A stretch of 58,846 nt of DNA, from assembly GCA_045648445.1 (NCBI GenBank), contig JAZRNY010000028.1, positions 1 through 58,846 of the forward strand, given 5' to 3'. The stretch's first letter is position 1; each line of letters opens with the position of its first letter. The translations under genes and the position numbers were made by a program. This DNA is from SIG607 sp045648445 (lineage in GTDB: Bacteria > Bacillota > Clostridia > Oscillospirales > Acutalibacteraceae). A model generated the notes under the pieces. It searched no databases. It had not been told where the DNA came from and worked only from the letters and a program-made list of their open reading frames with translations. Below are positions 24,496-33,973 of the stretch, one piece after another.

Positions 24496-24607
24496 TTATA
24501 ACACCTCGCTTTTTAAGTATATCATAAAGTAAAATTAAAGTAAATAACTATTGGTTTGTGTTATTTAAAATTGTATCGAAAATGTTAAATTATATCTTTT
24601 TTCACTA

Positions 24608-24636
24608 TTGCTAATTTTTGAGTGAATTTGTATAAT
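24608..24636 (+). promoter_or_regulatory. Promoter of the SDR gene
   Basis: TTGCTA (24608-24613), 17-base spacer, TATAAT (24631-24636). Confidence 0.75.
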
Positions 24637-24668
24637 GAAAGTAGTTTAAATGGTGGAGGGTGTTTTAT

Positions 24669-25442
24669 ATGAAATATACCGAATTTGTAAATAAAACCGC
24701 AATCAGTACAGGCGCTGCTTCAGGAATGGGACTTTTGTTTGCAGAAAACTGGGCAAGTCTTGGCGGAAACGTGGTTATGTGCGACGTGAACGAAGAGGTT
24801 TTAACCGAAAAGGTGAAAGAAATAAACGCTAAGGGTCAAGGAAAAGCAGTCGGTGTTATTTGCGACGTTAGAGATTACAATCAGGTTTGCGCCGCAAGAG
24901 ATAAAGCAGTTGAAGCATTTGGTTCTATTGATGTTATGGCAAACTTTGCAGGTGGTTATGCTACTCGTATGCTTAAGGTCGACCAAAAAAAATATCCCGA
25001 ATTCCCTGACGTTCCAATCGAAGTTATGGACTGGGGACTTGACGTTAATCTAAAAGGTCCGTTTTATTTTGCACATGCTGTATTAAAGCAAATGCGTGAA
25101 CAAAACAGTGGTTTAATCTTAAATATTGGTTCTATATCGGGCGCCGAGGGTAGTGCGTACAGTATGGAATATCCCACTTCAAAGGCAGGACTTATGTATG
25201 GCCTTACTAAATCTGTTGCACAGTTCGGCGCAAAACATGGTATAAGATGCGTTTGTGTTTCTCCGGGGCCCGTACTTACCCGTGCAAATATGGCAAATAT
25301 GAAAACTTTATTGGGACGAGCTGCCGAACCTCAGGAAATTATTGATTTGTGCCTTTTCATAGCTTCTGATAAAGGACAGTTTATAAACGGCGAAAATATA
25401 ATGATTGACGGTGGCAGAAACGCCGCAGTAAGATTTAGCTAA
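24669..25442 (+). CDS. Short-chain dehydrogenase/reductase
   Basis: 257 residues, classical SDR. Cofactor motif TGAASGMG (TGxxxGxG), an acidic residue after the second strand (CDVNEEV) favouring NAD(H), NFAGG in place of NNAG, catalytic Ser in GSISG, and YPTSK as the YxxxK pair. The SPGPVLT segment and the terminal GENIMIDGG are standard. Substrate unknown; probably a sugar, polyol or keto acid given the neighbours. Start ATG 24669 with GGAGGG eight bases upstream. Monocistronic with its own promoter and terminator. Confidence 0.9.
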   Translation: MKYTEFVNKTAISTGAASGMGLLFAENWASLGGNVVMCDVNEEVLTEKVKEINAKGQGKAVGVICDVRDYNQVCAARDKAVEAFGSIDVMANFAGGYATRMLKVDQKKYPEFPDVPIEVMDWGLDVNLKGPFYFAHAVLKQMREQNSGLILNIGSISGAEGSAYSMEYPTSKAGLMYGLTKSVAQFGAKHGIRCVCVSPGPVLTRANMANMKTLLGRAAEPQEIIDLCLFIASDKGQFINGENIMIDGGRNAAVRFS

Positions 25443-25445
25443 AAG

Positions 25446-25485
25446 AAAAAACGATGGTTTATCTAATGGTAAACCATCGTTTTAT
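25446..25485. terminator. Bidirectional terminator, SDR / LacI
   Basis: Stem AAAACGATGGTTTA (25448-25461) / TAAACCATCGTTTT (25470-25483). Confidence 0.85.
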
Positions 25486-25491
25486 TAATTT

Positions 25492-26463
25492 TTACCTTTC
25501 TTCTTTTGCTTTGCCAATACTTTCTCGGATAACTATTTTTGATTTTATAATAATGCTTTGATTAACCTTAAAGTATTTGTTTTTGAGTTTTTTTGAAAGA
25601 AGCTCATAAGCAATATTACAAATGTCGTCGGGGTTGGTATCGATACTCGTAAGACTTGTTTCGGTAAAGTTTGCGATTTGTATATTATCAATACCTATAA
25701 CCGAAACGTCTTCGGGAACGTTAAGTCCCATTTCTTTAAGTCTTTTTATAGCGCCTAATGCTATGTTATCGTAGGCGCAGATAACGGCGGTTATGTTTTT
25801 GTTTTTGCTGAATAATTTATTGATTCCGTCAATACCCGCCTCTTCAAAACGTTTGTCGCTTTCTGCCGGATAAGAGGTTATATTACCGAAGTTTTTTATC
25901 GCGTTTTCAAAGTGCTTCTTTTTTGTATGGGTGAGATTTTCACTTATAAAGCCTATATTTTTATGTCCTAAAGAATAAAGAATGGAAACTGCATCGTATA
26001 TGGCGGATTTCATATCGGTAACTACCGAATCAACGCGTGAATCAACGCTTTGGAAAATTGATACGATAGGGGTGTCATAGGCTTTTTTTAACTGCGAAGT
26101 CAGCCCTAAAACGATAATTCCGTCCACCTTTAAATATGAAACGTAATACTCAATTAATTCAGCCTGTTTTGAACTGCTGAAATTATCGGTAGAAATAACG
26201 CAGATGCCGTCATTCTTTTCAATAAGCTTCTGAAGTTTTTCAAGGAAAATAGCATAGTAACCGCCGTTAAGCTCGTGGCAGATAACGGCTATTATTTTTT
26301 TGTGGTATTTACCTTTATAAAATTTGCCGAAACAACCTTGTTCCTTTGCAATTTTAAAGATGTGTTCCTTGGTTTCACGGCTTATATCATCGGCATCGCA
26401 AAATGCTTTCGATACGGCGGAAACCGAAACGTGACAGAGAGCGGCAAGTTCCTTCATAGTCAT
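25492..26463 (-). CDS. LacI-family transcriptional regulator
   Basis: About 323 residues. N-terminal LacI HTH (MTMKELAALCHVSVSAVSKAF), hinge region, then a periplasmic-binding-protein-like effector domain with the C-terminal IDNIQIANFTETSLTSID signature. I choose ATG 26463 because the HTH starts there; the frame is open 24 codons further but that part is not LacI-like. It is transcribed divergently from an MFS transporter, the typical layout for sugar-responsive control of uptake. The effector is unknown. Confidence 0.9.
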   Translation of the reverse strand: MTMKELAALCHVSVSAVSKAFCDADDISRETKEHIFKIAKEQGCFGKFYKGKYHKKIIAVICHELNGGYYAIFLEKLQKLIEKNDGICVISTDNFSSSKQAELIEYYVSYLKVDGIIVLGLTSQLKKAYDTPIVSIFQSVDSRVDSVVTDMKSAIYDAVSILYSLGHKNIGFISENLTHTKKKHFENAIKNFGNITSYPAESDKRFEEAGIDGINKLFSKNKNITAVICAYDNIALGAIKRLKEMGLNVPEDVSVIGIDNIQIANFTETSLTSIDTNPDDICNIAYELLSKKLKNKYFKVNQSIIIKSKIVIRESIGKAKEER

Positions 26464-26591
26464 TTTAATCACCGAAATCATCATAAAATGATTTTTCTTT
26501 TTTGTCAATATATTTCGAAAAAGTTTAGTAAGCATTTTAGTAGAAAAAAGAAACTCCTGTGTGATAGAATAGGCGCAAAGGAGAGATTATT

Positions 26592-27856
26592 ATGTCAACT
26601 TTTTCCTCTGCTGCTGAAAAACGAGGCAGATTTATGTATATTTTAGAAGCTGCTTTTGAATTTTTTATAGCAAAGCTTTTTACAGGCTCGTATCTTGCCA
26701 CCCTTACAAAAGAACTGGGCTTTTCCGACAGCCTTACGGGAATACTTTCTTCCGTTATATCTTTAGGCTGTCTTTTTCAGCTTTTTTCAATATTCCTCCG
26801 TCCTAAAAAAAACAAAGGCTTTATTATAGTGCTGAGCGTTGTTAATCAGTTTTTGTTTATGCTTCTTTACGTAATACCGCTTTTAGAAACGAAAGGCAGT
26901 ATAAAAACTGTGCTTTTTGTTGTGACTATAGTTGGCGCTTATTTTGTTTATAACGTGGTTCATCCTAAAAAAATTAACTGGCTTATGTCGATGGTTGAAG
27001 ATTTTAAGCGTGGGGAATTTACAGCCGTAAAGGAAATAGTATCTTTGTTTTCGGGAATGGCTTTTACCTTTACTATGGGAGCGGTTACCGACTATTTTAA
27101 AGACAGAGGCGAAATAAAAGCAGCCTTTATAGTATCGGCTGTTACCATTTTTTCTTGTATGACGTTGCACACTGTTACTATGCTTTTAACTCCGTCAAAG
27201 GATGAAAACCTGGATGAAAAGAAGAAACTTTTGGTAAATATAAAAGAAACCTTTAAAAATAAAAACTTAATGATTATTACCGGTGTTTTCGTGCTTTATT
27301 ACATAGCAAAAGGCGTTTGCCTTCCGTTCTACGGTTCATACGCCATAAACGAATTGGGACTTAGCCTGAAGACTGTCTCGGCGCTCGCCATGGTTAGCAG
27401 TATTTCGAGAATAATCTCTTCGCTTTTTATGGGAAAATATGCCGATAAAAAATCTTTTGCCGCTATGATAGAGGTGTGCTTTATATTTTTGGCGATGGCA
27501 TTTATTTTTGGTGCGTTGTCGGGAATAGGAACGTTTGGAAAAATAATGTTCACTTTATATTACGTTTTTCACGGAATATCGCTATCGGGCATCAATAGTG
27601 CCTTTATAAATATGGTGTTTGATTACGTGCCAAACGAAAAAGGGCAGACTCACTTGCTATTTGTCAAGCAGTTTCGGGTGTAGTGGGATTTGTAACCACA
27701 CTGTTTGCGGGTGCATTATTATCTTATATTCAGGGTATTGGCAACAACGTTTTTGGTATTGATTTGTACGCTCAACAACTTATGTCTTTAATAGGCGCCG
27801 TTTTTGCCGTAATAACTATAATCTACGTCAGAAAAATTGTTATAAAAAATAAGTAG
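26592..27856 (+). pseudogene. MFS transporter, frameshifted near its 3' end
   Basis: Major facilitator protein with about 12 helices over the combined frame. The intact first part runs 26592-27683 and ends abruptly in HLLFVKQFRV. From 27647 the -1 frame continues as DSLAICQAVSGVVGF and a last hydrophobic helix, stopping at 27854-27856. Adding one G to the GGG at 27642-27644 restores KGADSLAICQ, so a one-base deletion or sequencing error there is the simplest account. Ribosome site AAAGGAGAG before ATG 26592. The divergent LacI gene suggests a sugar substrate. If the shift is real the last one or two helices are lost. Confidence 0.82.
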
Positions 27857-27880
27857 CCAAAGTAACTTTGGCTACTTTTA
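27851..27880. terminator. Bidirectional terminator, MFS / YitT
   Basis: Stem AAGTAGCCAAAG (27851-27862) / CTTTGGCTACTT (27866-27877) with a TAA loop. It contains the restored MFS stop codon. Confidence 0.82.
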
Positions 27881-28753
27881 CTATTTTATGTGTTTAAAGT
27901 TTCCGTAGGTTTCGTTAACAAGCTCATGGAAAGAAAAGGTGTTATCGTATTTTGAAATTATTTTTTGGAAATCGTTAAGCTGATGCTTGTTCACTACGCA
28001 GATTATAACGCTTTTTTCTTGGTTGGTGTATGCGCCTACTGCGTTTATTTTGGTTGCGCTGTGGCGAAGTACGTGGGTTATATCTTCTATAATTTCATCG
28101 GGATGTGTGGTTATAACGGTGAATTTGTAGGCGGTTTTGGTACCCTTTAATATAAGGTTTCCTACGAATATCGAAATAAAGCAATATGTAATGCAAAGAG
28201 CAACGGGCTTATAGTCAACCGTTCCGTCAGAATAAACGAAAAGGGAAGATACGGCAACTATAGAATTAAGAATAAACGTAACGGTAAAAAAGTTGAAATT
28301 TGGTTTTATTTTTGTTATGTGACGTGAAATTACGTCGGTACCTCCGGTGGAAGCGTTGTTTTTAAAGCATACTCCGTAAACAAATCCGCTTATAATACCA
28401 CTTAATATTACAGGATAAATGGTGTCGTGTCCGTTACAACTGTACTGTATCGCCTTTATATCAATTCTTTGTAAAAACAAAAAGAAAAAGGAATAAACTA
28501 CCGAAAAAATAAGGGTTTTTACAGCAAAGTTTTTGTTGGTGAAAAAATATGCAAATATAGATAAAGGAATGTTTATTATAAGTGACATATAACTTATGCT
28601 AAAACCTGTTTTGTATTGTATCATAGTAGCAATACCGTTAAGACCGGCAGGCGCAAAACTGTTTTCTATTATAAAAATATAGTAGTTAAATGCCAAAAGA
28701 ATTGCTGTAAAAATAATAAAAAAGTAGGACAAAAAAGATTTTGTTTTCTTCAT
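27881..28753 (-). CDS. YitT family membrane protein (DUF2179 C-terminus)
   Basis: 290 residues. Five to six helices in the first 190 residues, including the family's SFAPAGLNGIATMI and the glycine-rich CFKNNASTGGTDVISRH. The soluble C-terminal DUF2179 domain begins near TAYKFTVITTHPDEI and includes VGAYTNQEKSVIICVVNKHQL. Common in Firmicutes in several copies; function not established. ATG 28753 follows GGGTGAT; nine upstream codons lack a ribosome site. Confidence 0.88.
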   Translation of the reverse strand: MKKTKSFLSYFFIIFTAILLAFNYYIFIIENSFAPAGLNGIATMIQYKTGFSISYMSLIINIPLSIFAYFFTNKNFAVKTLIFSVVYSFFFLFLQRIDIKAIQYSCNGHDTIYPVILSGIISGFVYGVCFKNNASTGGTDVISRHITKIKPNFNFFTVTFILNSIVAVSSLFVYSDGTVDYKPVALCITYCFISIFVGNLILKGTKTAYKFTVITTHPDEIIEDITHVLRHSATKINAVGAYTNQEKSVIICVVNKHQLNDFQKIISKYDNTFSFHELVNETYGNFKHIK

Positions 28754-28815
28754 TATAATCACCCACACAAAGTGTAACATATCAAATATGTTTTTGCAAG
28801 GTGTGTTTTATGGAA

Positions 28816-29343
28816 TTAAATACCATAATTTTTGCTTTGTTTATCCAAAAATAAAGGGATTTCAAAAGGGAGAAAAGTGAAAACGATTAAAACTGCTCCA
28901 AGCGTTAAAAAATAAATCAAGTAAACTTTTTTTGGAAATCTGCAGTTATTGTTTTTTTGGAGAAATTTTGTATCAAAAATAAAGGTGACCGCACCGCTTA
29001 TAAAAAATATTAAAATATTAAACCAATCGGCATAAACTCCCAAGGCGCCCGTATAGGTGTAATATAAAGTCGGAATTAAAAGTAAGCCTAAAGTAATGGA
29101 TTTTGCCTTTGCACACCAATAGTTTTTATATTCATTATTTAAAATTTTATTTTCGATTATACTCCAAAATAGATATGGAAAATATAAAAGCTTCATATGT
29201 TCAAAAATGGATTCGTTTACAGCGGTAAAGGGTGCAAAAATCACACTTTCGTTTGTCCACTCGTACAAAAAATGAAAAAGTGTGCCAAGAGCACTTACGA
29301 AAACGTAACCGCCAAACTTTATAAAAAACAAATTCCTCTTCAT
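28816..29343 (-). CDS. DUF6512-like membrane protein
   Basis: 175 residues with about five helices. The N-terminal segment GTLFHFLYEWTNES followed by AVNESIFEHMKLLYFP is the hallmark I associate with DUF6512, a clostridial membrane family without known function. ATG 29343 has AAGGAGAT upstream, so I do not use the longer frame. It is divergent from spoVAD, 79 bases away. Confidence 0.72.
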   Translation of the reverse strand: MKRNLFFIKFGGYVFVSALGTLFHFLYEWTNESVIFAPFTAVNESIFEHMKLLYFPYLFWSIIENKILNNEYKNYWCAKAKSITLGLLLIPTLYYTYTGALGVYADWFNILIFFISGAVTFIFDTKFLQKNNNCRFPKKVYLIYFLTLGAVLIVFTFLPFEIPLFLDKQSKNYGI

Positions 29344-29422
29344 AATGCTATCTCCTTTTCGTATAGTTTGCTCTTTTTTGCTAATATTAATCACAGTATA
29401 TTATGTTTAAAGGATGATTTTT

Positions 29423-30436
29423 ATGGCTGAAAAAATAGGCAAAGGTACTTATCTTTTTGAAAAGGAAATTTACATTATTGGTTATGGCGCAGTAACCGGT
29501 AAAAAAGAGGGTCAAGGTCCTTACGGAAATTATTTTGATTTTATAGGCGAAGATATTTATTTTGGTGAAAAAACTTTTGAAAAGGCAGAAAACGTTCTTC
29601 AAAAAATGGCAATTGTTTATGCTATTGATAAATCGGGTTTAAAATTACGACAAATTGATCTTGTTTGCGGTGGTGATTTGTTAAATCAATGTGTTGGCAG
29701 TTCCTTTGCGGCAAGGGATATGAATTTGCCGTTTGTAGGAATATACGGCGCTTGTTCCACCATGGCGCTTTCTCTTGCTTTAGTTTCGTTTATGATAGAA
29801 ACAGGCGCCGTCAATAATGGTATTAGTGTTGCATCGTCTCATTTTTGCGCAGCGGAAAGACAGTACCGCTTTCCTATTGAATACGGAAATCAGCGTACAC
29901 CCACGTCACAGTGGACTGTAACAGGGTCGGGCGCATTTATTCTTTCAAATAAGCAAAAAGAAAATTCCCCCAAAATAACAATGGCAACATTCGGTGAAAT
30001 AAAAGATATGGGCATAACCGATCAAAACAACATGGGAGCAGCAATGGCACCTGCTGCTGCATCTACCATACTGCGTTTTTTTAAGGATACCGGTACGACT
30101 GCTAAGGATTTTGATGCTATATTTACAGGAGACTTGGGAGTTATAGGCAAAAAATTGGTTATAGATCTTGCAAAAAGAGAGGGCTACGATTTGAGTAAAA
30201 ACCTTTTTGATTTTGGTGAAATGATTTTTAATATAAAAGAACAGGACGTTCATGCAGGAGGTTCGGGTTGCGGTTGCAGTGCGGTTATGATGGCTTCTTA
30301 CATTATGGACCAAATGAAAAGGGGAAACCTTAAAAATATTCTTTATTGCGCTACGGGAGCGCTTCTTTCTCCCACTACGGTTATGCAAGGAGAAAGTATT
30401 CCGGGGATATGCCATCTTGTTAATATAAAAATGTAA
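29423..30436 (+). CDS. spoVAD: Stage V sporulation protein AD
   Basis: 337 residues, thiolase-like fold. Diagnostic stretches include FVGIYGACSTMA around the position of the thiolase active Cys, VASSHFCAAERQYRFPIEYG, and DLGVIGKKLV. SpoVAD is the DPA-binding subunit of the SpoVA complex that loads dipicolinic acid into the forespore. Start ATG 29423 with AAAGGATGA upstream; three earlier codons are open but lack a site. It is isolated from spoVAC (16741) by over 12 kb of metabolic genes, and no spoVAE follows. I could not identify a confident sigma-G promoter. Confidence 0.95.
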   Translation: MAEKIGKGTYLFEKEIYIIGYGAVTGKKEGQGPYGNYFDFIGEDIYFGEKTFEKAENVLQKMAIVYAIDKSGLKLRQIDLVCGGDLLNQCVGSSFAARDMNLPFVGIYGACSTMALSLALVSFMIETGAVNNGISVASSHFCAAERQYRFPIEYGNQRTPTSQWTVTGSGAFILSNKQKENSPKITMATFGEIKDMGITDQNNMGAAMAPAAASTILRFFKDTGTTAKDFDAIFTGDLGVIGKKLVIDLAKREGYDLSKNLFDFGEMIFNIKEQDVHAGGSGCGCSAVMMASYIMDQMKRGNLKNILYCATGALLSPTTVMQGESIPGICHLVNIKM

Positions 30437-30458
30437 TATTAATTTATAGTTGAAAACA

Positions 30459-30487
30459 TTGACATACGGTCTTTCAATAGGTATAAT
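30459..30487 (+). promoter_or_regulatory. Promoter of the rhamnosidase-manA operon
   Basis: TTGACA (30459-30464), 17-base spacer, TATAAT (30482-30487). Confidence 0.85.
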
Positions 30488-30522
30488 TTTCTTAAAGAAA
30501 ATCCTTTTGGGAGGCTGTTTTT

Positions 30523-32853
30523 ATGCTGTCCAAAAAATTTATAAGCGCAACAAAGGAAAGAAATACTCTTTTGAAACACGTTGCGGCTCCTTTAATGAGA
30601 AAAAAATTAGAATTAAAAGAAATTCCCGATGAACTTATCATTACTGTTTGCGGACTTGGGTTTTATGATATTTTTATTAATGGCGAAAAAATCACAAAGG
30701 GTATTTTAGCGCCCTATATTTCTAATCCCGATCATATTTGCTATTACGATAAATACGATCTATTGCCTTACGTGAAAAAGGGTGAAAACGTTATCGGTTT
30801 TATTCTCGGTAACGGCTTTAAAAATAATGACGGAGGCTTTGTTTGGGAATTTGATGCGGCTGATTTCGTAGGCGCTCCTCAACTTGCCTTCTCTATTGAA
30901 GGAAAAACAGGGGAAGAAAAAATTCTTATTGAAGCCGATGAAAGTGTAAAAACTCATCCTTCTCCCATAACCTTTGACGATATTCGTTGCGGAACCTTTT
31001 ATGATGCAACAAAGGAAATAGAAGACTGGTGTTCTCCTGATTTTGACGATGGTAACTGGGATAATGCTTTCTTTAGTGATACCCCCAGAGGAAAGGCGAA
31101 AATTTGCAAGGCAGAGCCTATTACCGTAAGTCAGGTGCATAAGGCTGAAACCTTCAGAAAGGCGACCCTTGACAGAAGTTATAAGCATCACCAAAAATAT
31201 GACCAAAAGAACCATCCCGTTAAGGACAGAGTGTTTACCGAAAAGGATATTAACGGATATTTGTATGACTTTGGGTTTAATAGCGCAGGTATTCCTTTAC
31301 TTACCCTTTATAACACAAAACCCGGTCAGGTTATTGAACTTCAGCACTGTGAATACATAAACCACAAGAACGAGCCTTCTTATACGAATCTGCTTTGCTA
31401 CATTGACGGTTACGTTCAAAGAGATATTTACGTATGTAAGGGCGCCGAAAAAGAAACCTTTGCTCCGCCCTTTACCTATCACGGCTTCAGGGCAGTTTTC
31501 GTGACGGGTTTAACAGACGAACAGGCAAAAGAAGATACTGTGCAGTATCTTGAATGTTCTTCCGAGTTTAACGAGAGAGGGAATTTCTCTTCTTCCAGTG
31601 ATAGCCTTAATAAACTTCAGGAAATGGTGAGAAGAAGTGACCTTTCAAACTTCTACTATTTCCCCACAGACTGTCCTCAGCGTGAAAAGAACGGTTGGAC
31701 GGGAGACGTTATGGTTTCGGCTGAACATATGCTGTTAAATTTCACCTGTGAAAACAGTTTAAGGGAGTATATGTGTTCCGTTCGAGCAGCGCAAAATGAC
31801 GAGGGAACTATTCCCGGTATCGTACCAACGGGCGGTTGGAGATTTGCCTGGGGTAACGGACCTATATGGGACAACGTACTTGTTGAAGTGCCCTATCAGG
31901 TTGCGCGATATACAGGAAACGACGATATTTTAAGAGAAAATGCTCACGCAATAATGAAGTATCTTGACTACGCTTCAAAAAAGAGAAACGAAAAGGGACT
32001 TCTTTGTTATGGTCTGGGCGATTGGGTGAAACCTAAAAACGGCAGAGAGGTTGCAACAAAGGAATTCGTTGACAGCGTAATGATTTATCAGTTCGCCCTT
32101 AAAGCCTCCTGTATTTTTGATAGGCTTGGTCTTACTCTTCAAAAGTCTTTTGCAGACGGCTTTGCCAAGGAATTGAGAAGTAAAATAGTTGAGGAGTATA
32201 TTGACGATCAAAACGGCTTTGTTGCAAACAATGCTCAATCGGCTTACGTTCTTGCTATTATTCACGAACTGTTCAGCGAAGAAGGTAAGAAAAAAGCCGT
32301 TGAAAATCTTGTTAAGGATATTAATGATTTCGGCGGTATGCATGACTGCGGTATGATAGGTGTTCGTTATCTTTTCTACGTTCTCTCACGTAACGGACAC
32401 AGCGATTTGGCTTATAAAATACTTGTGGGAACCGAGGGCACCTGCTACGGTAACTTTATTAAACGAGGTCTTAAAACCCTTCCCGAAAGTTTTACCGCCT
32501 TTGATGAAAATGGTGACCCGTACAGTTGGCAGTCAATAAATCACCATTTCCTTGGGGATATAAGCCATTACTTTATCAGCGATATAGCAGGTATCAGAGT
32601 AAACGATAACTTTAAGGATGCTAAAAATATCGATATTGTTCCTACGTTTATTGATGAACTCGATAATGCAAAGGCTTATTTTGACAGCGTTTGCGGAAGA
32701 GTAGAGGTTCAGTGGGAAAAGAAGGGAAATAAGGCTTTATTAAAGGTTGATTTGCCTGAAGGAATTTACGGTGAGATTAAGGCTGATTTTTCCGACGGAG
32801 AAAAGGTTAAAAATGCCGTTAGCGGAGTTTACGAAATAGTGATTGGTGAATAA
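30523..32853 (+). CDS. Alpha-L-rhamnosidase (GH78)
   Basis: 776 residues, no signal peptide. Order: beta-sandwich with GFYDIFINGEKI, a second beta domain, the (alpha/alpha)6 barrel, and a C-terminal beta-sandwich. Barrel motifs typical of GH78 are PTDCPQREKNGWTGD, WDNVLVEVPYQ and WQSINHHFLGDISHYF, which carry the acidic catalytic residues. It releases alpha-L-rhamnose from oligosaccharides or glycosides in the cytoplasm after uptake. It is followed 1 base later by a mannose-6-phosphate isomerase gene, and a GH2 beta-mannosidase lies nearby. It starts at ATG 30523 after GGGAGG. Confidence 0.9.
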   Translation: MLSKKFISATKERNTLLKHVAAPLMRKKLELKEIPDELIITVCGLGFYDIFINGEKITKGILAPYISNPDHICYYDKYDLLPYVKKGENVIGFILGNGFKNNDGGFVWEFDAADFVGAPQLAFSIEGKTGEEKILIEADESVKTHPSPITFDDIRCGTFYDATKEIEDWCSPDFDDGNWDNAFFSDTPRGKAKICKAEPITVSQVHKAETFRKATLDRSYKHHQKYDQKNHPVKDRVFTEKDINGYLYDFGFNSAGIPLLTLYNTKPGQVIELQHCEYINHKNEPSYTNLLCYIDGYVQRDIYVCKGAEKETFAPPFTYHGFRAVFVTGLTDEQAKEDTVQYLECSSEFNERGNFSSSSDSLNKLQEMVRRSDLSNFYYFPTDCPQREKNGWTGDVMVSAEHMLLNFTCENSLREYMCSVRAAQNDEGTIPGIVPTGGWRFAWGNGPIWDNVLVEVPYQVARYTGNDDILRENAHAIMKYLDYASKKRNEKGLLCYGLGDWVKPKNGREVATKEFVDSVMIYQFALKASCIFDRLGLTLQKSFADGFAKELRSKIVEEYIDDQNGFVANNAQSAYVLAIIHELFSEEGKKKAVENLVKDINDFGGMHDCGMIGVRYLFYVLSRNGHSDLAYKILVGTEGTCYGNFIKRGLKTLPESFTAFDENGDPYSWQSINHHFLGDISHYFISDIAGIRVNDNFKDAKNIDIVPTFIDELDNAKAYFDSVCGRVEVQWEKKGNKALLKVDLPEGIYGEIKADFSDGEKVKNAVSGVYEIVIGE

Positions 32854-32854
32854 A

Positions 32855-33886
32855 ATGATTTATAAATTTAAAGAAAACCGAGTATGGAGAGCATACTTCG
32901 GCGGTGAAAGACTGGATGAATTTTCGGGTAAGGCCGAAAGGGTAAGGGGCAGACGTCCTGAAGAATGGGTAGCCTCTACCGTAACCGCCTTTAATGCCGA
33001 CCGACCTGATGAAAAAGAGGGTGTCAGCATTACCGAAGACGGTGAAAACTTTTTAAGGCTTATTGAAAATAATCCTAAAGAAATGCTTGGAGAAGCACTT
33101 GCCAAAAAGTACGATAATAAAATGTCGATACTTGTTAAACTTCTTGATGCAGGGGAAAGACTTGTTATTCAATGTCATCCAAGTGTGCCTTTTGCTATTA
33201 AAGAATTCGGAAGTCAGTTCGGAAAAACGGAGTGTTGGTATATTCTTGAGGCTGATGCAGACGCCAACGTTTATCTCGGCTTTAAGGAAGGAATTACCAA
33301 GGAAAAATGGAAAGCCCTTTTTGAAACTCAGGACGTTGAGGGTATGCTTGACTGTCTTCATAATCATCCCGTGAAAAAAGGCGACCTTTATTTTGTTGAG
33401 GGCGGTGTACCCCACGCAATCGGCGGAGGCTGTCTTATGGTGGAACTTCAGGAACCAAGTGATTTAATGGTTATTCCCGAAAGGAAAACTCCTTCGGGCG
33501 TTACCCTTGCCGACGTTAAGCTTCACGGAGGACTTGGCTTCGATAAAATGTGGGACTGTTACCATTACGACGGCGTAAAGATTGAAGAAATAAAGGCAAA
33601 ATTCTACCGTCACGTTGACCAAACGAAGGAAGGCATTATACCCGTTGTTGACAGTTCTTTAACTAATCGTTTTAAACTTGACGTACTAAGGGTAAACGGT
33701 GAATTTACCACTGATTTTGAAGGTAAATATGCCGTTTGCATAGTAACCGACGGAAGCCTTACTCTCTTTGACGGAGAAAACGAATATAATCTTAAGAAAA
33801 GCGATAAGTTTTTCGCTCCCGCATCTACTAAGAAACTTATTTGGAAGGGTAAGGGTGAGGTTGCAATAAATCTTCCCTGTGAATAA
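32855..33886 (+). CDS. manA: Class I mannose-6-phosphate isomerase
   Basis: 343 residues, cupin-fold type I phosphomannose isomerase. Zinc-site motifs: VIQCHPSVPFA, a Glu in the following GKTECWY segment, and VEGGVPHAIGGGCLMVE with its His. It interconverts mannose-6-P and fructose-6-P. Start ATG 32855 lies 1 base after the rhamnosidase stop, with GGTGAA upstream inside that gene, so the two are translationally coupled. Mannose released by the nearby beta-mannosidase would enter glycolysis through this step. Related proteins have other sugar-phosphate substrates, so specificity is inferred. Confidence 0.88.
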   Translation: MIYKFKENRVWRAYFGGERLDEFSGKAERVRGRRPEEWVASTVTAFNADRPDEKEGVSITEDGENFLRLIENNPKEMLGEALAKKYDNKMSILVKLLDAGERLVIQCHPSVPFAIKEFGSQFGKTECWYILEADADANVYLGFKEGITKEKWKALFETQDVEGMLDCLHNHPVKKGDLYFVEGGVPHAIGGGCLMVELQEPSDLMVIPERKTPSGVTLADVKLHGGLGFDKMWDCYHYDGVKIEEIKAKFYRHVDQTKEGIIPVVDSSLTNRFKLDVLRVNGEFTTDFEGKYAVCIVTDGSLTLFDGENEYNLKKSDKFFAPASTKKLIWKGKGEVAINLPCE

Positions 33887-33973
33887 AAAATACGGAAATA
33901 CCCAAATGTTTTTCATTGTAATAAAAACTTTTTTAAAGTATATTTAAGAAAATGCTTAAAAGGAGTAATCAAT

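Noticed and set aside
29945..30415. 156-codon minus-strand frame antisense to spoVAD
   Set aside because: No family features or ribosome site; spoVAD on the plus strand is unambiguous.
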